DNA of 64,000 nt from an uncultured Latescibacterota bacterium (GCA_958295495.1 OY282352.1:930001-994000), one strand, 5' to 3'. Positions 50,924 to 61,320 are shown, counted from the first letter of the stretch. Program-made: numbers and translations. Notes: generated from the letters alone by a model not told the origin.

Positions 50924-52088
50924 CTAAGTACACGACAGTAATCTAAGTTGTGGTACAGCCCCAATTTAGGTTTATTTGTAATCAGCCAGATTGCATCTAA
51001 ATCCTAAACACAGGAGCTGTACCATGCTTATTCATACGATTAAAAAAGCCCTCACGCAAGGGTCGGTATCCCTCACGCGCCACCGTATCGACCTGATCAG
51101 TCGGTTGGTGTGTGCGCTGATTCAAGTGCGTTCGGTCCATATGAAAAAACTCGCGTGTAGCCTATCGGGGATGGCCCAGATTGACAGTCACTATCGCCGT
51201 CTCCAGCGTTTTTTCAGTAGCACTGTCTCACCGTCGGTGTTTACGCAGTTGATTGTATCCAAGGTCGTTCGCCCCGGCCAACCGCAACTCTTAGTTATGG
51301 ATCGCACCCATTGGCGATTGGGGCGCACCGATCAGAATGTGTTGTGTGTCGGCTTAGTCTATCAGGGGGTCTCGATTCCGTTGGTATATCAGTCGTTGCA
51401 AAAGCCGGGCAACTCCAACACCTCAGAGCGCAAGCGTCTCCTGACGAAGGTATTGGCCTACCTTGATCCCCGCGTATGCTGTTTAGTCGCCGACCGCGAG
51501 TTTATCGGTCGAGCGTGGTTCGCCTTTTTGCTGGAGCAGCAGGTCGATTTTGTCATCCGTCTGCGCGGCAATACGTCGCTTACGCTCGACGACGGTCGGC
51601 GACGTTATGGGGCTACTTTTAATGAACGGATGCCGAGAGGTACGACCCGATTCTACCCACAGACCACCCTCTATGACGGCTTGACCCTGAATTTGGTGTG
51701 TCACCGCCCCATCCGCGGCGAGCGCATCCTACTCATCACCAACCGAACTGACCTCAAGCAGGTGCTGGCCGTCTATGGACAACGCTGGGCTATTGAAACG
51801 ACGTTTGCCTGTTTGAAATCGAGAGGATTTAACCTCGAAGACACCCATTTGACCCACCCCCAACGCTTGCACCTGCTGCTGGGACTGCTGGCATGGACGC
51901 TGCTATGGGCGCTGTTGGTAGGACGGCGGTTGCATCAGAGAAAACCCATCCCCATAAAAAAACATGGACGACCAGCCATAAGCCTCTTTCGAAAAGGATT
52001 AGACCAACTCACACAGATCATACACCAAGCACGAGACCAACCTAAACGCAACCGACAACATCAACACATTTTACTGTCGTGTACTTAG
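50924..52088 (+). mobile_element. IS4-like insertion sequence, copy B
   Basis: 1165 bp with the same inverted ends as copy A. Flanked by GAATTTTTG on both sides. The element is in the same orientation as A, and the two are nearly identical. Confidence 0.87.
51024..52088 (+). CDS. IS4-family transposase (copy B)
   Basis: 354 residues, differing from copy A at about a dozen positions (for example SGMAQ for SGRAQ, LTLDD for LILND). The D, D and YGQRWAIE residues are unchanged. Same ribosome site, ATG 51024. Confidence 0.88.
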   Translation: MLIHTIKKALTQGSVSLTRHRIDLISRLVCALIQVRSVHMKKLACSLSGMAQIDSHYRRLQRFFSSTVSPSVFTQLIVSKVVRPGQPQLLVMDRTHWRLGRTDQNVLCVGLVYQGVSIPLVYQSLQKPGNSNTSERKRLLTKVLAYLDPRVCCLVADREFIGRAWFAFLLEQQVDFVIRLRGNTSLTLDDGRRRYGATFNERMPRGTTRFYPQTTLYDGLTLNLVCHRPIRGERILLITNRTDLKQVLAVYGQRWAIETTFACLKSRGFNLEDTHLTHPQRLHLLLGLLAWTLLWALLVGRRLHQRKPIPIKKHGRPAISLFRKGLDQLTQIIHQARDQPKRNRQHQHILLSCT

Positions 52089-52097
52089 GAATTTTTG
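52089..52097. repeat. 9-bp target duplication, right side of IS copy B
   Basis: GAATTTTTG, identical to 50915-50923. Confidence 0.65.
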
Positions 52098-52132
52098 TCA
52101 AAAACAACAGGAATATTCGTAACTGTCCCCGT

Positions 52133-52350
52133 CTAAGTACACGACAGTAGTCTAAGTTGTGATGCAGCCCCGATTTAGGTTTATTTGTAATCGCCTAAAA
52201 TTGCAAATAAACCCTAAATATAGAAACTGCACCCTGCTTATACGTACGAAAAAAAAGGCCCTCACTCAAGGGAGGGTATCCCTCACCCGCCACCGTATCA
52301 ATCGGATCCATCGCTTGGTATACTCACTGATCCAGTTCTTTCCGTCAATA
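52133..52350 (+). mobile_element. Degenerate left end of a third IS4-like copy
   Basis: CTAAGTACACGACAGTA begins at 52133, followed by diverged leader sequence and the first transposase codons (LTQGRVSLTRHRI). It stops after about 220 bp. An older, truncated insertion of the same family. Confidence 0.75.
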
Positions 52351-52381
52351 TGAGATAGGCCATCCAGAAGGAGGTCCTTTT

Positions 52382-52480
52382 ATGGGCAAGCATCGCTCAT
52401 CCTATTCGCCTCAATTTAAGGCCCAAGGCACCCTTGAAGCGCTGCGAGGCGAGCGCAGTCAAGCTGCTGAAAGGCATAGT
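52382..52480 (+). pseudogene. Remnant of an IS3-family OrfA
   Basis: SSYSPQFKAQGTLEALRGERSQA is the start of an IS3 OrfA helix-turn-helix; the frame then departs from the family after AERHS. GGAGG precedes the ATG. No OrfB, no ends seen. Confidence 0.6.
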
Positions 52481-52585
52481 CGAATGTACCGTTTTACAAG
52501 GAAGGCGCGGTGCAAAGCCGGGATGGCGTTACTGTCGGGTCCTCGGGCCCCTTCCATGCTGCCTTCGCATCCATCCTCGCACCGC

Positions 52586-54509
52586 TCAGTAGGACAGCAG
52601 ATACGCCACCTTGAAGCGGACCTTCTCCACCCTCTCCGCGGCAGCGTCGCCTAAGTTGTAAGCTAGATAAACCCGGCTTTTTGGCGCGATCTCATAGCTG
52701 GCGAGCAGGTTGATATCGCGCTCATGTAGATAGCCAGCGTCTTGTGCGAACCCGCGCAGAAAGAGGCGCTTGGTGGCAAAGTAGGTCGCCCGTCCCCGCC
52801 AGATCGTCTTGCGCTCGTCGAGCGCACCGCCCGGCAGGTACTCCCAGACGCTCGACCAACCGCCCTCGGCTTGAATTCGAGCGCGCCGCTGGCGCTTCTC
52901 GCCGCGCCGAAATAAGCGTCGGCAAAGTCGAAGCGGTCCCGCAGTCCCGCGCCGATGTCCAGTTTCCACTTTCTGCCGTCGCCCGTATCAAACCCCATTT
53001 CGAATGTCTGTCCCTTGTACCAGGTCCCCTGCCAAGGCCAGCGCCAGACGCTGTGTTTGACCGAGACGAAGGAATCGTCCCAAGCGTAGAGCCACACATC
53101 GGCAGTCGTCCATTCCCAGCTCCAGCCATCTTCGATTGAGCGCCGCTCCAGCGACACGGCTTGTCCGAGATTCAACTTGCCGAGGCGCTCCATCCGCGGA
53201 CGCCAGTCGGCCGAAAGCTCCACGGACTGCGACGCGACGCCGTGGTCGCGCTCGATAAACCCGAGCCTGTCGGCACTAAAAGTGGATTCTATCGACCTAT
53301 AGTAAACACCTCCGGCGAAATTCCCGCGCCGATAGCCCATATCGGCAGCGGATATATACCCGCTGCTGCCTTGGTCGGCGCTTCTGGCGGCATAGGCGTT
53401 GATGGTGTAGCGGTCATCCCGTTCCACCCAAGCGTCCAACCCCGCGATTTGTTGCAGTGCCATCCCGCGATCCCAGACGCCTTCTACTAGCGCCCCCACG
53501 GTCGAATTGTGGAATACTTCCCTCTGTAGCTTCAGGACGCCGAATTTCGGCCTTGCACCGGCGTCGCCTCGGTCTTGAGCCGTCAGAATGCCGAGCGTGT
53601 ATTTTTCGGCTTTGCCGATAAACTTGGCACCGAAATCTGGATCGGCGATCCGCCGGCTGTAGAACAATCCGTGTTTGCCGAGAAAATCCGCGTTTTCGAC
53701 GAAGAACGGACGCCTTTCCTTTAGCAAGAGAGGAAAGCGGGACAGGTTTATCTCCTCCTCGTCGGCCTCGATTTGCGCGAAGTCTGGATTCACGGTTATG
53801 TCCAAAGTCGCATTCGCAGCGACGCCGTATTTCACGTCCAACCCCGCGCCGGCCGTCTCTCCTCGCCAATCGGTGTGCGCCCTATCAACGCCGGACACGG
53901 CATAGGGAAGCAATTCGAGGCGCAGCCCAGGGTCTATCCCTCGCAATCCGACCAAGTGACCGGCTTTCGAGATTCTCAGAACGGAGCCGTCCTCCTGGTA
54001 TATGGCGGCCCAGTGGCTGCGCTCCCTCCCCGTGATGGCTAGACGCTCCAAATTGAACCCCCATACCATGTCGTCCCCGGCTGCAAAGGCCAATGTGGAG
54101 AAGGCGATGGCCACTTCGGCGGACCAACCACTGTCTAAAACCGCAGCCTCTGCTCGCCAGACGCCGTCCCAACCTTTGTTGTTGCCCCGATACCCTTTCG
54201 CGCCGTCGTCCGTCATCTCGAAGTCGTGCTGGATGCCATAGGGGTTGATGTAGAATCCGTAGGCGTTGCGATGGTCGTGCTGGGTGTCGAGCAGGATGCC
54301 GATCAAGTCCCGAGGGGCGAAGCGACCGTCCCGAGGGACCACCCGCGCGTCGATATTTTCGGCGTTAGAATCAGCCATGAACAGACCGATGTATAGCTGA
54401 TCCGCAGTGTAGAGGATTTTCACGACCGTCTGATTGGCCGCCGGAACGCCCTCGACCGGGTCCAGCAAGACGAAATCGGTGGTGGGCACTGCCAAGTCCC
54501 AAGACCCGT
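52586..54509 (-). pseudogene. DUF5916 / CBM9-like outer-membrane protein, frameshifted and 5'-truncated
   Basis: Reading begins at the junction near 54509 with WDLAVPTTDFVLLDPVEG, the CBM9-like start, then QADEEEINLSRFPLLLKERRPFF, a DUF5916 hallmark. At about 52875 (GAGGGCGGTTGG) the frame changes: the true end, GWSSVWEYLPGG through TYFATKRLFLRGF to KVAYLLSY, is in another frame up to 52586. The N-terminal signal peptide is absent. The family forms barrels of unknown transport role. Frame loss and truncation mark it as a pseudogene. Confidence 0.72.
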
Positions 54510-55381
54510 ACGTGGTCTGTCTTGGCCAGCGCGTACGGCATGACTAGGGCTGCGGGGACGGAGAGCAATTGCGCCAGCCCGATTAGCCAGCCGATGGAGG
54601 CCGGCGAGATCCCGAGCTCCGCGTCCAAGTACACGTTGAAAAAGGTGCGGGCCACAGCGACCCCCGGAGCGGCGAGCAGGCTAATCAGGCCGATCATCAG
54701 CAACGGCGCATTCGGCCGGATCCCGCTTTCGCCCTCCGCGGCCGCCGCCGGCTGTTCTAGGCCGTCGTCTCCCGTGATCGAGCCGAACAGAACCAGCGAC
54801 GCTGCCAAGACGAGCGAGGCCACGAGCAGACTGCACTGGTAGGAGACGAGCCCGTCATAACCGGTCAGCCGGGCGAAAACCTGCGGCAGCGACCCCCTAG
54901 TGCGCTGCCGGCAAAGCCGAAAAGCGGCCAGACTGCCCCGCGCAGGGAGAATACGAGCGAGCGGTTGTCGGCTGTCGTGGCCGACATCAGAAAGGGGCTA
55001 CTATTAGCCGCAGTTGATGACCACTTGTACCGCGGCGACCCACCCCGTGCGCAGGGAGCCGAAAAAGAACCCGGCCAAGGACATGAGCAGATACCCCACG
55101 ACCATGAGCGCCACACCCCCCACCAGCGCACGCCGGTACCCAGCCCGGTGTGCCCAGTTGCCGGCTATCGGGCTGAAAAGGGCAAAGGCCAGCAAGCCTG
55201 CGGCGTTGAAATGACCGACCAAGTCGACGCCATAGTCCATCCTCAGCAGATAGAGATTGAACAGGACGCTGTAGATGCCGAACGCCGAAAACCCGATCAG
55301 GGCGGCGCAGGCCATATACAGCTTGACGTCTCTCTCAAAGCGCGCGAGGAAGTGCCCTGCATAGGTCGTCGTGCGGTACAT
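54510..55381 (-). pseudogene. MFS transporter, frameshifted and truncated
   Basis: Three consecutive frames together make most of an MFS permease: FSAFGIYSVLFNLYLLRM and AGYRRALVGGVALMVVGY (start at 55381), then FLMSATTADNRSLVFSLRG after a shift near 55006, then SLVLAASLVLFGSI and RTFFNVYLDAELGISP after a shift near 54890. It stops at about PYALAKTDHV, where the DUF5916 remnant begins. A deletion probably joined the two genes. Confidence 0.7.
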
Positions 55382-55544
55382 ATAGCTCGTCTCCCTTCAC
55401 ACAGGAGACGAGCGAGTGCGGCGTATGTTTGTACGAAAAAATCAAAACTGACCAGTTGATCGAAGTCGATGGCCAAAGTGGGGTGATAAAGCTGTTGTGA
55501 TGTAAGTCCCGCAGGAATTGATCGAGGTACTGGAGCGCGTATGC

Positions 55545-55950
55545 CCCCGCGTCGCACCGCATTTGCTTCACCCCGGAGCAAGAGGTGCGGCGGGCGGCTG
55601 TGGAGGCGCGGCTCAACACCGAGAATTTCGCCGATTTGCCTACGATGGCCGAGCTAGCCCAAACCCTCGACGCCCCACTGCCGCAGGTCGCGGACCTAGT
55701 CCAAGCACTGCAAGCATTGAGGGTAGTGGTTGCGCTGGAGGGGGGCTTGCTGATCCACTGCGAGGCCCTCGCCCGCGCGCGGACGCTGCTGAGCGACTTT
55801 CTCGAGCGCGATGGCGAGATTGCAGTAGCCGAATTCCGCACCCTGATTGGCAGCAACCGCAAATGCGCCATGGCACTTCTGGGCTATTTCGACGCCGAGG
55901 GACTGACGGCGCGGCGGGGGGATGTGCGGGTCTTGGTGGGCTGATCCTAT
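55545..55950 (+). pseudogene. Duplicate of the selB 3' end
   Basis: About 400 bp matching 46399-46800, starting at CGCGTCGCACCG and ending just past the stop. It encodes the last two winged-helix domains of SelB ([20 protein letters not shown] and on) with about eight substitutions in some 119 residues. No GTPase part is attached. It sits downstream of the broken MFS gene. Confidence 0.82.
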
Positions 55951-56044
55951 GGCGCGGCGTGCGTTGCGCTGGAATCGCTACCGACAATTGCGGCTCGAGG
56001 TTCCTTGCGATTCACCAAGCGTTTACGGCCCCCTTCCTACATCC

Positions 56045-57178
56045 CTACCAATTTGTATAGGACCCATCATCGCGCTGATAGCCGGTGGGTGGTCCGTAGT
56101 CCTGTGTTGACACCTTGGCGAGTGCGGCCTCGTTGAATTCAATGCCGAGACCAGGGGCTTGGGGAGGCAAGAGGTAACCAGATTCAAACGGCACCTGCAC
56201 CGGAAACTCATCGGTGAGTGAAGACATCGGCGCACGCGGAAGTTCTTGGACACCGACCAGTGAAGATGCCAAACACAGATGCAGACAGGCGGCGGTGGAA
56301 ACAGGACCGAGCGGGTTGTGCGGTGCCAGATGGATGTAATGCGTTTCGCACCACCCGGCAATTTTGCGAGCCTCTGTCAATCCACCGGCGATGCACACGT
56401 CAACGCGGCAGTAATCCATCAGCTCCTCCTCAATGGCTTCTCTGAAGGTCCACTTGCTATCAAATTGTTCGCCGACGGCAAGCGGGACGGAGGTCTGTTG
56501 GCGGAGCCGCCTGAGACTAGCTGGGTTTTCACTCCGCAGCGGATCTTCAATAAAAAACGGATTGTAGGGGGCAACCCGGTTGCAGAAATCGAGGCTGTCC
56601 GCCGGGTCGAGACGGGTATGCACGTCAACTAATATCTCGACGTGATCGCCTAATGCCTTGCGCACGGCCTCCACTTGCTCAACCCCATGCTGGATAGCGC
56701 GTCTGGGTTCAAACGCCCCTTTGTCTGCGCCATCAGCCAAGCCCCAGCGGACAAATTTCCAACCGGCTGCATGGGTTTGGCGACAACTCTCAACGAGGGC
56801 ATCAATCGCGCCGCCGCCGTTGTGCGGATAGCAGACGACTTTGTCTCGCGTGCGTCCGCCTAAAAGTTCGTAAACGGGAACATGTAGTGCTTTCCCTTTG
56901 ATGTCCCAGAGTGCGATATCGACGGCACTCACTGCGGCGGATTGGACGACACCGCCAGGGAAGAAACCACCGCGGAACATCACTTGCCACAGATGTTCAA
57001 TTTGGAACGGGTCTGCACCAATGAGAAACGGTTCAAAAGAGCGCACGACTTCGGCTAAGGCGAGGGCACGCCGTCTCAAGCCCCCTTCACCGAGGCCGTA
57101 GATGCCAGCATCGGTTTCTACTTTTACGAAAAAATGGCCGCTCGATCCGACAAAGGATTTGACCTTGGTGATTTTCAT
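56045..57178 (-). CDS. Enolase-superfamily dehydratase (mandelate racemase/galactonate dehydratase-like)
   Basis: 377 residues. The capping domain (GLGEGGLRRRALALAEVV) and barrel are whole. Metal ligands are D in VEILVDVHTRLD, E in PFFIEDPL and E in AVGEQFDS. The DVH His and the later HNPLGP His match acid-sugar dehydratases of the galactonate/mannonate type. The substrate is not certain. AGGGGGA precedes ATG 57178. It follows the aldo/keto reductase by 30 bp. Confidence 0.87.
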   Translation of the reverse strand: MKITKVKSFVGSSGHFFVKVETDAGIYGLGEGGLRRRALALAEVVRSFEPFLIGADPFQIEHLWQVMFRGGFFPGGVVQSAAVSAVDIALWDIKGKALHVPVYELLGGRTRDKVVCYPHNGGGAIDALVESCRQTHAAGWKFVRWGLADGADKGAFEPRRAIQHGVEQVEAVRKALGDHVEILVDVHTRLDPADSLDFCNRVAPYNPFFIEDPLRSENPASLRRLRQQTSVPLAVGEQFDSKWTFREAIEEELMDYCRVDVCIAGGLTEARKIAGWCETHYIHLAPHNPLGPVSTAACLHLCLASSLVGVQELPRAPMSSLTDEFPVQVPFESGYLLPPQAPGLGIEFNEAALAKVSTQDYGPPTGYQRDDGSYTNW

Positions 57179-57208
57179 AAATTCCCCCTTCATGTGTTGT
57201 ATTCAGGG

Positions 57209-58102
57209 TCACTCCACCGGCCCGTAGTGCGGCCCCCATTGACGGGCTATATCCCGCCCCTGCGCTAGGAGTGCCCGCTGTTCGCCAGCATCCAACGGCG
57301 CGTAGCGCCGCACCCATTCGATGTTCTGCACCAGCTCTTCCTCGTTATAAACTCCAATGACCGCCAAGCTCACCCCAGGCAATCCCAAGGCGTAGCGCAG
57401 CGCCCGCTCGTGATCGCCAAAGCCGCTGTTGGCCATCTCCGAGGGCCGGGGCTTGTCGTACTCCATGTCGATGGCTCCGCCGTACACCTTCATCGCAGCG
57501 ACGGCGGCGTTCTGGGCGCGGGCCAAAGGCAGAACTACCTCCTCGAAGTTGTAAATGTGGCAGTCGGCAAAATTGAGGGCGAACATGCAGGCGTCGATCT
57601 CGACCTCGCGTAGGACCTTGGCGGATTTCCAAGGCGCGTGGTGAGCGGTGATGCCGACATAACGGGTCCAACCGCGCCGCTGCGCTTCGCGCAAGCCGGC
57701 GAGAGCACCGTCTTTGGCCAGCACTTGTTCTACGTCTAAGCGGCCCAGCGAGTGGACGTACATCAGGTCCAAGTGATCGGTGCCCAAGGCGTCCAAATTC
57801 TTTTCGACGATATCGAGCGCCTCTTGGTAGTAGGCCGTGTGGGCCTTGCTGACCAAGAACAGCTCGCGCCGGCAATGGGGGACGACTTGGGCGAGCTGAT
57901 GCTGGGCGCGCTCGTAGCCGGGGGCCGTGTCGATGTAGGTAACGCCGAGGTCAATGGCCCGTTCACAAAGCGCGATGGCGTCCGCGTCTGCCAAGCCCAT
58001 GCCGCTGGGGGCCGTGCCCAAGCCGAGCAAGGGGACGCGTTCGCCGCTTTTGCCAAAGGTGGCTTGCGGCAGAGGGGCTATGTCGATGGAGGCGGTAGTC
58101 AT
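57209..58102 (-). CDS. Aldo/keto reductase
   Basis: 297 residues. VTYIDTAPGYERAQHQLA (Asp, Tyr of the catalytic tetrad), LVSKAHT (Lys), LDLMYVHSLG (His) and a late FALNFADCHIYNFE. NADPH-linked carbonyl reduction is expected. AAAGGAG precedes the ATG. Upstream gene of a two-gene operon. Confidence 0.87.
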   Translation of the reverse strand: MTTASIDIAPLPQATFGKSGERVPLLGLGTAPSGMGLADADAIALCERAIDLGVTYIDTAPGYERAQHQLAQVVPHCRRELFLVSKAHTAYYQEALDIVEKNLDALGTDHLDLMYVHSLGRLDVEQVLAKDGALAGLREAQRRGWTRYVGITAHHAPWKSAKVLREVEIDACMFALNFADCHIYNFEEVVLPLARAQNAAVAAMKVYGGAIDMEYDKPRPSEMANSGFGDHERALRYALGLPGVSLAVIGVYNEEELVQNIEWVRRYAPLDAGEQRALLAQGRDIARQWGPHYGPVE

Positions 58103-58272
58103 AGCTACTCCTTTGGTTGGAGGGACGGGTACTTGGGGACCAATCTAACCAAACGGCGCACCGGCAACAGGGTGCGCTTTATCCGCGGCCTGCTGTTTGG
58201 TATGTTAAGCCTGTCCCCGCGTAGGCGGAGACCGACGAGTTTCATTGGCAATTAAAACGCGAGGAGGACATT

Positions 58273-58638
58273 TTGGTCATTCGCAATTGGCGCAACGTCA
58301 CGCCCGTCGTCGGGCATCAATCCAAACTGATCTGGTCGATCTTCCGCGCCCAAAGCGCCGAAGGACTGGACGAGAACGAAGCAGTACTCTTGGGGTTTTC
58401 CGGCCTAACGCTGCATCGCCTGCAAGGAGGGCTGGAAGGCGATTACCACGAGCACGAGGCCACCGAACAGGTGTACTACTTCCTCAGCGGCGAGGGGCGG
58501 ATGAAGATCGACGGAGAGCTGTACGATGTGCGCGAGGGCGACGCAGTACACATTCCGCCGAAGGTCGAGCACCAGCTTTGCAACACCGGTGACGATTGGG
58601 TCGAGCACTTGATCATCAGTGCCCAAGTCGCAGGGTAG
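58273..58638 (+). CDS. Small cupin-domain protein
   Basis: 121 residues, one cupin: DYHEHEATEQVYYFLSGEGRM (H, H, E) and IPPKVEHQLCNTGDD (H). A TTG start with GAGGAGGA upstream. Likely a sugar- or metal-binding isomerase-like protein; substrate unknown. Confidence 0.8.
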   Translation: MVIRNWRNVTPVVGHQSKLIWSIFRAQSAEGLDENEAVLLGFSGLTLHRLQGGLEGDYHEHEATEQVYYFLSGEGRMKIDGELYDVREGDAVHIPPKVEHQLCNTGDDWVEHLIISAQVAG

Positions 58639-58653
58639 GCGGGACGGGCAGCG

Positions 58654-59589
58654 TTGCCGGCCACTCCCCTGATTATGGACGTCGATACGGGCGTCGACGA
58701 CGCCCTCGCTCTGCTTTTGGCCCTGTCCTCGCCCGAAGTCGAGTTGGTGGGCGTCTCTACGGTGGCCGGCAATGTGCCGCTGCCGCGGACGACCGACAAT
58801 ACACTGCGCCTGTTGCAGTGGGCGGAGCGGGCCGACGTTCCGGTGTACGCCGGCGCAGAGCGGCCCTTGGTGCGGAGCGCGGTCGCCGCCGCCGACGTAC
58901 ACGGCGCGACCGGGCTGGGCGCAGCCTATCTACCCGAGGCGCGCACCTCGCCAGCGGGCGACGGGGTGGAATTTCTGCTGAGCATCTTGCAGGCCCGGCC
59001 CGGCGAAGTGACTCTCGTCGCCACCGGGCCGTTGACCAACTTGGCGCAGGCCGAGGCGCGGGTACCGGGCGTGCTGCGGCGGGCGCGTCAAGTGGTAATC
59101 ATGGGCGGGGCCGTGCGAGTGCCGGGCAATGTCGCGCCAACGGCTGAGTTCAATTTCTACGCCGATCCGCACGCAGCGCGCCAAGTCCTCGCGTCCGCGG
59201 CCGAGCTGGTGTTGGTGGGGCTGGACGTCACCGAGCAGGTCGGGCTGGAGCAGGCCGCCTTACAAGCACACGCGGGCGTACGCGCTGCGTTTTGCCGGGC
59301 GGCGTGTGAGCCGGTGATAGCCTTTAAGTCCGCGCACTACGGATTCGCCGGAATGCACTTGCACGATCCAGTGGCCTTGGGGGCGGCCCTGTGGCCGCAG
59401 CTCTTTCGCACGCAGCGACTGTGGCTGGACGTGGAGACCGCCGGGGACCTGACCGCCGGGCAGTTGGTAGTTGACCGACGCGCCTTGGCGAGCGACCAAA
59501 AGCCGCAGGGACGGCCCGTAGCGTGTGCGATGGCCGTGGAGCGAGCGCGCTTTCTCGAGCTATTCGCCGAGCGGGTATTGACGCCTTAG
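58654..59589 (+). CDS. Nucleoside hydrolase (IUNH family)
   Basis: 311 residues. MDVDTGVDDALALLLAL is the calcium-binding DTDPGxDDA motif; VATGPLTNLAQA, VIMGGAV and AEFNFYADPHAA complete the active site. It cleaves nucleosides to base and ribose. It starts 15 bp after the cupin, at TTG 58654 or ATG 58675. Confidence 0.9.
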   Translation: MPATPLIMDVDTGVDDALALLLALSSPEVELVGVSTVAGNVPLPRTTDNTLRLLQWAERADVPVYAGAERPLVRSAVAAADVHGATGLGAAYLPEARTSPAGDGVEFLLSILQARPGEVTLVATGPLTNLAQAEARVPGVLRRARQVVIMGGAVRVPGNVAPTAEFNFYADPHAARQVLASAAELVLVGLDVTEQVGLEQAALQAHAGVRAAFCRAACEPVIAFKSAHYGFAGMHLHDPVALGAALWPQLFRTQRLWLDVETAGDLTAGQLVVDRRALASDQKPQGRPVACAMAVERARFLELFAERVLTP

Positions 59590-59620
59590 AAGTGGTTAGT
59601 GGTTAGTTCCCCACCACTAA

Positions 59621-60772
59621 TTAAACCGCGTCTTGGCGGCCCAAAAAAAGCGGCAGGGGGCACCACTGTTCGAGTGGGGCGGCCGCAGCAGGCAGGGGCA
59701 ACACCAGCGAGGGCGGCAGGGGGCCGCAGAGCAGGCGCATGGCCGCACATCCATCTATCTGCAGCGCGGGCGCGGCCTCGGTGCGGACGCACTGAGCGGC
59801 GTTTTCTCGCACCTCCAGCGCGACCCGACCATAGCCTTCAATCTCCACGACGACCGCGCCGTCCATCAGGGGCACCAGCGCGGTGCGCGTCTTGAGCAAG
59901 GCGTCGAGCGTCGTCGCCCAATCGAAAATCTGCCAATTGCCCGAACTCGATGCGCTCGCACCTTCGCAGAGTTGGGCCAGCTTAGGCAGGAGGCGGCTCC
60001 AAGGCGGCAACTCGAAGCAGGTGTCCCCGTGGCACTGCACCCAAGCAGCGGCCATGTCCAGCTCAGGCTCGCCCTCATTGACGGCCAACAGTTCGGTGAC
60101 GCACGTCCGGTCGGCCTGAGCGACGAGGTAGCCAATCATGCGGCCATCGCGCGAGCGGGCCACATAGGGCCGGTGGCCCCAACTCAGGAGCAGGTCGTAG
60201 AACCGGTGAGGGGCGCGCACTCCGCGAAACGGCTGGGCATCGTGCAGGCCAATCGCACCTTGCAGATGCGTGCGGTCTTCGCGGGCGAGCGGGCGAAAGT
60301 CGATCCCGAAATCGGCTGCCCCCAAGGCATGGCGCACATTGGTTTGGCTCAGCGTAAGCCGGTAGTAAACGCCGCACTTCTCATAGCCGAAATAGCCGTA
60401 GCGCTGGCGCTGGCCCCCCAGCCAAGACAGGTGAAAACCCTCCGCGGGCGCGGCTTGGACGCAATGGTCCATGAGCTGCTGCATGTAGCCCCGGCCGCGG
60501 GCGTGCGGATGGCAAGAGACGCCGCCGATGCCAGCCACGCGCAAGGTCGCGCCTCCCCAGCGATAGGCGAGGGGGAACAGCCCGACGACAGCGCGGATGC
60601 GACCCCTTTCGCGCAAGGCAAAGTTCCAGCTCATCTCCTCTTCCCCGCGCCGGTACAGGGCCGGTAAAATGGCCTCAAAATCCCGGGGCGGCGCTTTGCC
60701 AAAGGCGAGGTTGAGGACGTCGAGGGCCTCTTCAAAGTCTGCGGCGTGCAGCCGGCTGATGGCGGTCGTCAC
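59621..60772 (-). CDS. GNAT acetyltransferase (Eis-like, with C-terminal SCP2-like domain)
   Basis: 383 residues. The N-terminal GNAT fold has LRVAGIGGVSCHPHARGRGYMQQLM, the acetyl-CoA pyrophosphate loop. A second GNAT-like part follows, then a sterol-carrier-like end. GTG 60772 overlaps the msrA stop as GTGA and decides the start. Substrate unknown; Eis proteins acetylate aminoglycosides or lysines. Confidence 0.78.
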   Translation of the reverse strand: MTTAISRLHAADFEEALDVLNLAFGKAPPRDFEAILPALYRRGEEEMSWNFALRERGRIRAVVGLFPLAYRWGGATLRVAGIGGVSCHPHARGRGYMQQLMDHCVQAAPAEGFHLSWLGGQRQRYGYFGYEKCGVYYRLTLSQTNVRHALGAADFGIDFRPLAREDRTHLQGAIGLHDAQPFRGVRAPHRFYDLLLSWGHRPYVARSRDGRMIGYLVAQADRTCVTELLAVNEGEPELDMAAAWVQCHGDTCFELPPWSRLLPKLAQLCEGASASSSGNWQIFDWATTLDALLKTRTALVPLMDGAVVVEIEGYGRVALEVRENAAQCVRTEAAPALQIDGCAAMRLLCGPLPPSLVLPLPAAAAPLEQWCPLPLFLGRQDAV

Positions 60773-61320
60773 GACGCGGGGACAGTCGGCTGGAGGCGGT
60801 CGGCAAACTTCCGGCGGAACGCCTGCATCTTGGGATCGATGACCACCGCGCAGTAGGGCTGGTTGGGGTTGAGCCGGTAGTAGTTTTGGTGGTACGATTC
60901 GGCCGGCCAAAAGGCGCGGGCGAGCGCGATCTCGGTCACAATCGGATTGGGCCAGAGGCCGATCTTGTCCGCATAGACCCTAGAGATGATAGCCCTCTCG
61001 TGCTGCTCGGGGGTGTGGCAGAAAATTACCGAGCGGTACTGGGTGCCGCGGTCCGCGCCCTGGCGGTTGAGCGTGGTGGGGTCGTGCGTGCGCCAGAAGA
61101 CGTAGAGTAAATCGTCGAAGCTAATGACCGCGGGATCGAACTGTAATTGTACGACCTCGGCGTGGCCGGTCTGGCCGCTGCAAACGGCTTGGTACGTGGG
61201 GTTTTTCAGCGCGCCGCCCATATAGCCGGAGACCGCGCTGGCGACCCCCCGCAGATCTTGGTACACGGCTTCGACGCACCAGAAACAACCCGCACCCAAG
61301 GTGGTAGTTTCCAAACTCAT
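60769..61320 (-). CDS. msrA: Peptide methionine (S)-sulfoxide reductase
   Basis: 183 residues. GAGCFWCVEAVYQ holds the catalytic Cys; YMGGALKNPTYQAVCSGQTGHAEVV, GTQYRSVIF and ESYHQNY are MsrA motifs. It repairs oxidised methionine. ATG 61320 overlaps the stop of the small upstream gene. Confidence 0.93.
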   Translation of the reverse strand: MSLETTTLGAGCFWCVEAVYQDLRGVASAVSGYMGGALKNPTYQAVCSGQTGHAEVVQLQFDPAVISFDDLLYVFWRTHDPTTLNRQGADRGTQYRSVIFCHTPEQHERAIISRVYADKIGLWPNPIVTEIALARAFWPAESYHQNYYRLNPNQPYCAVVIDPKMQAFRRKFADRLQPTVPAS

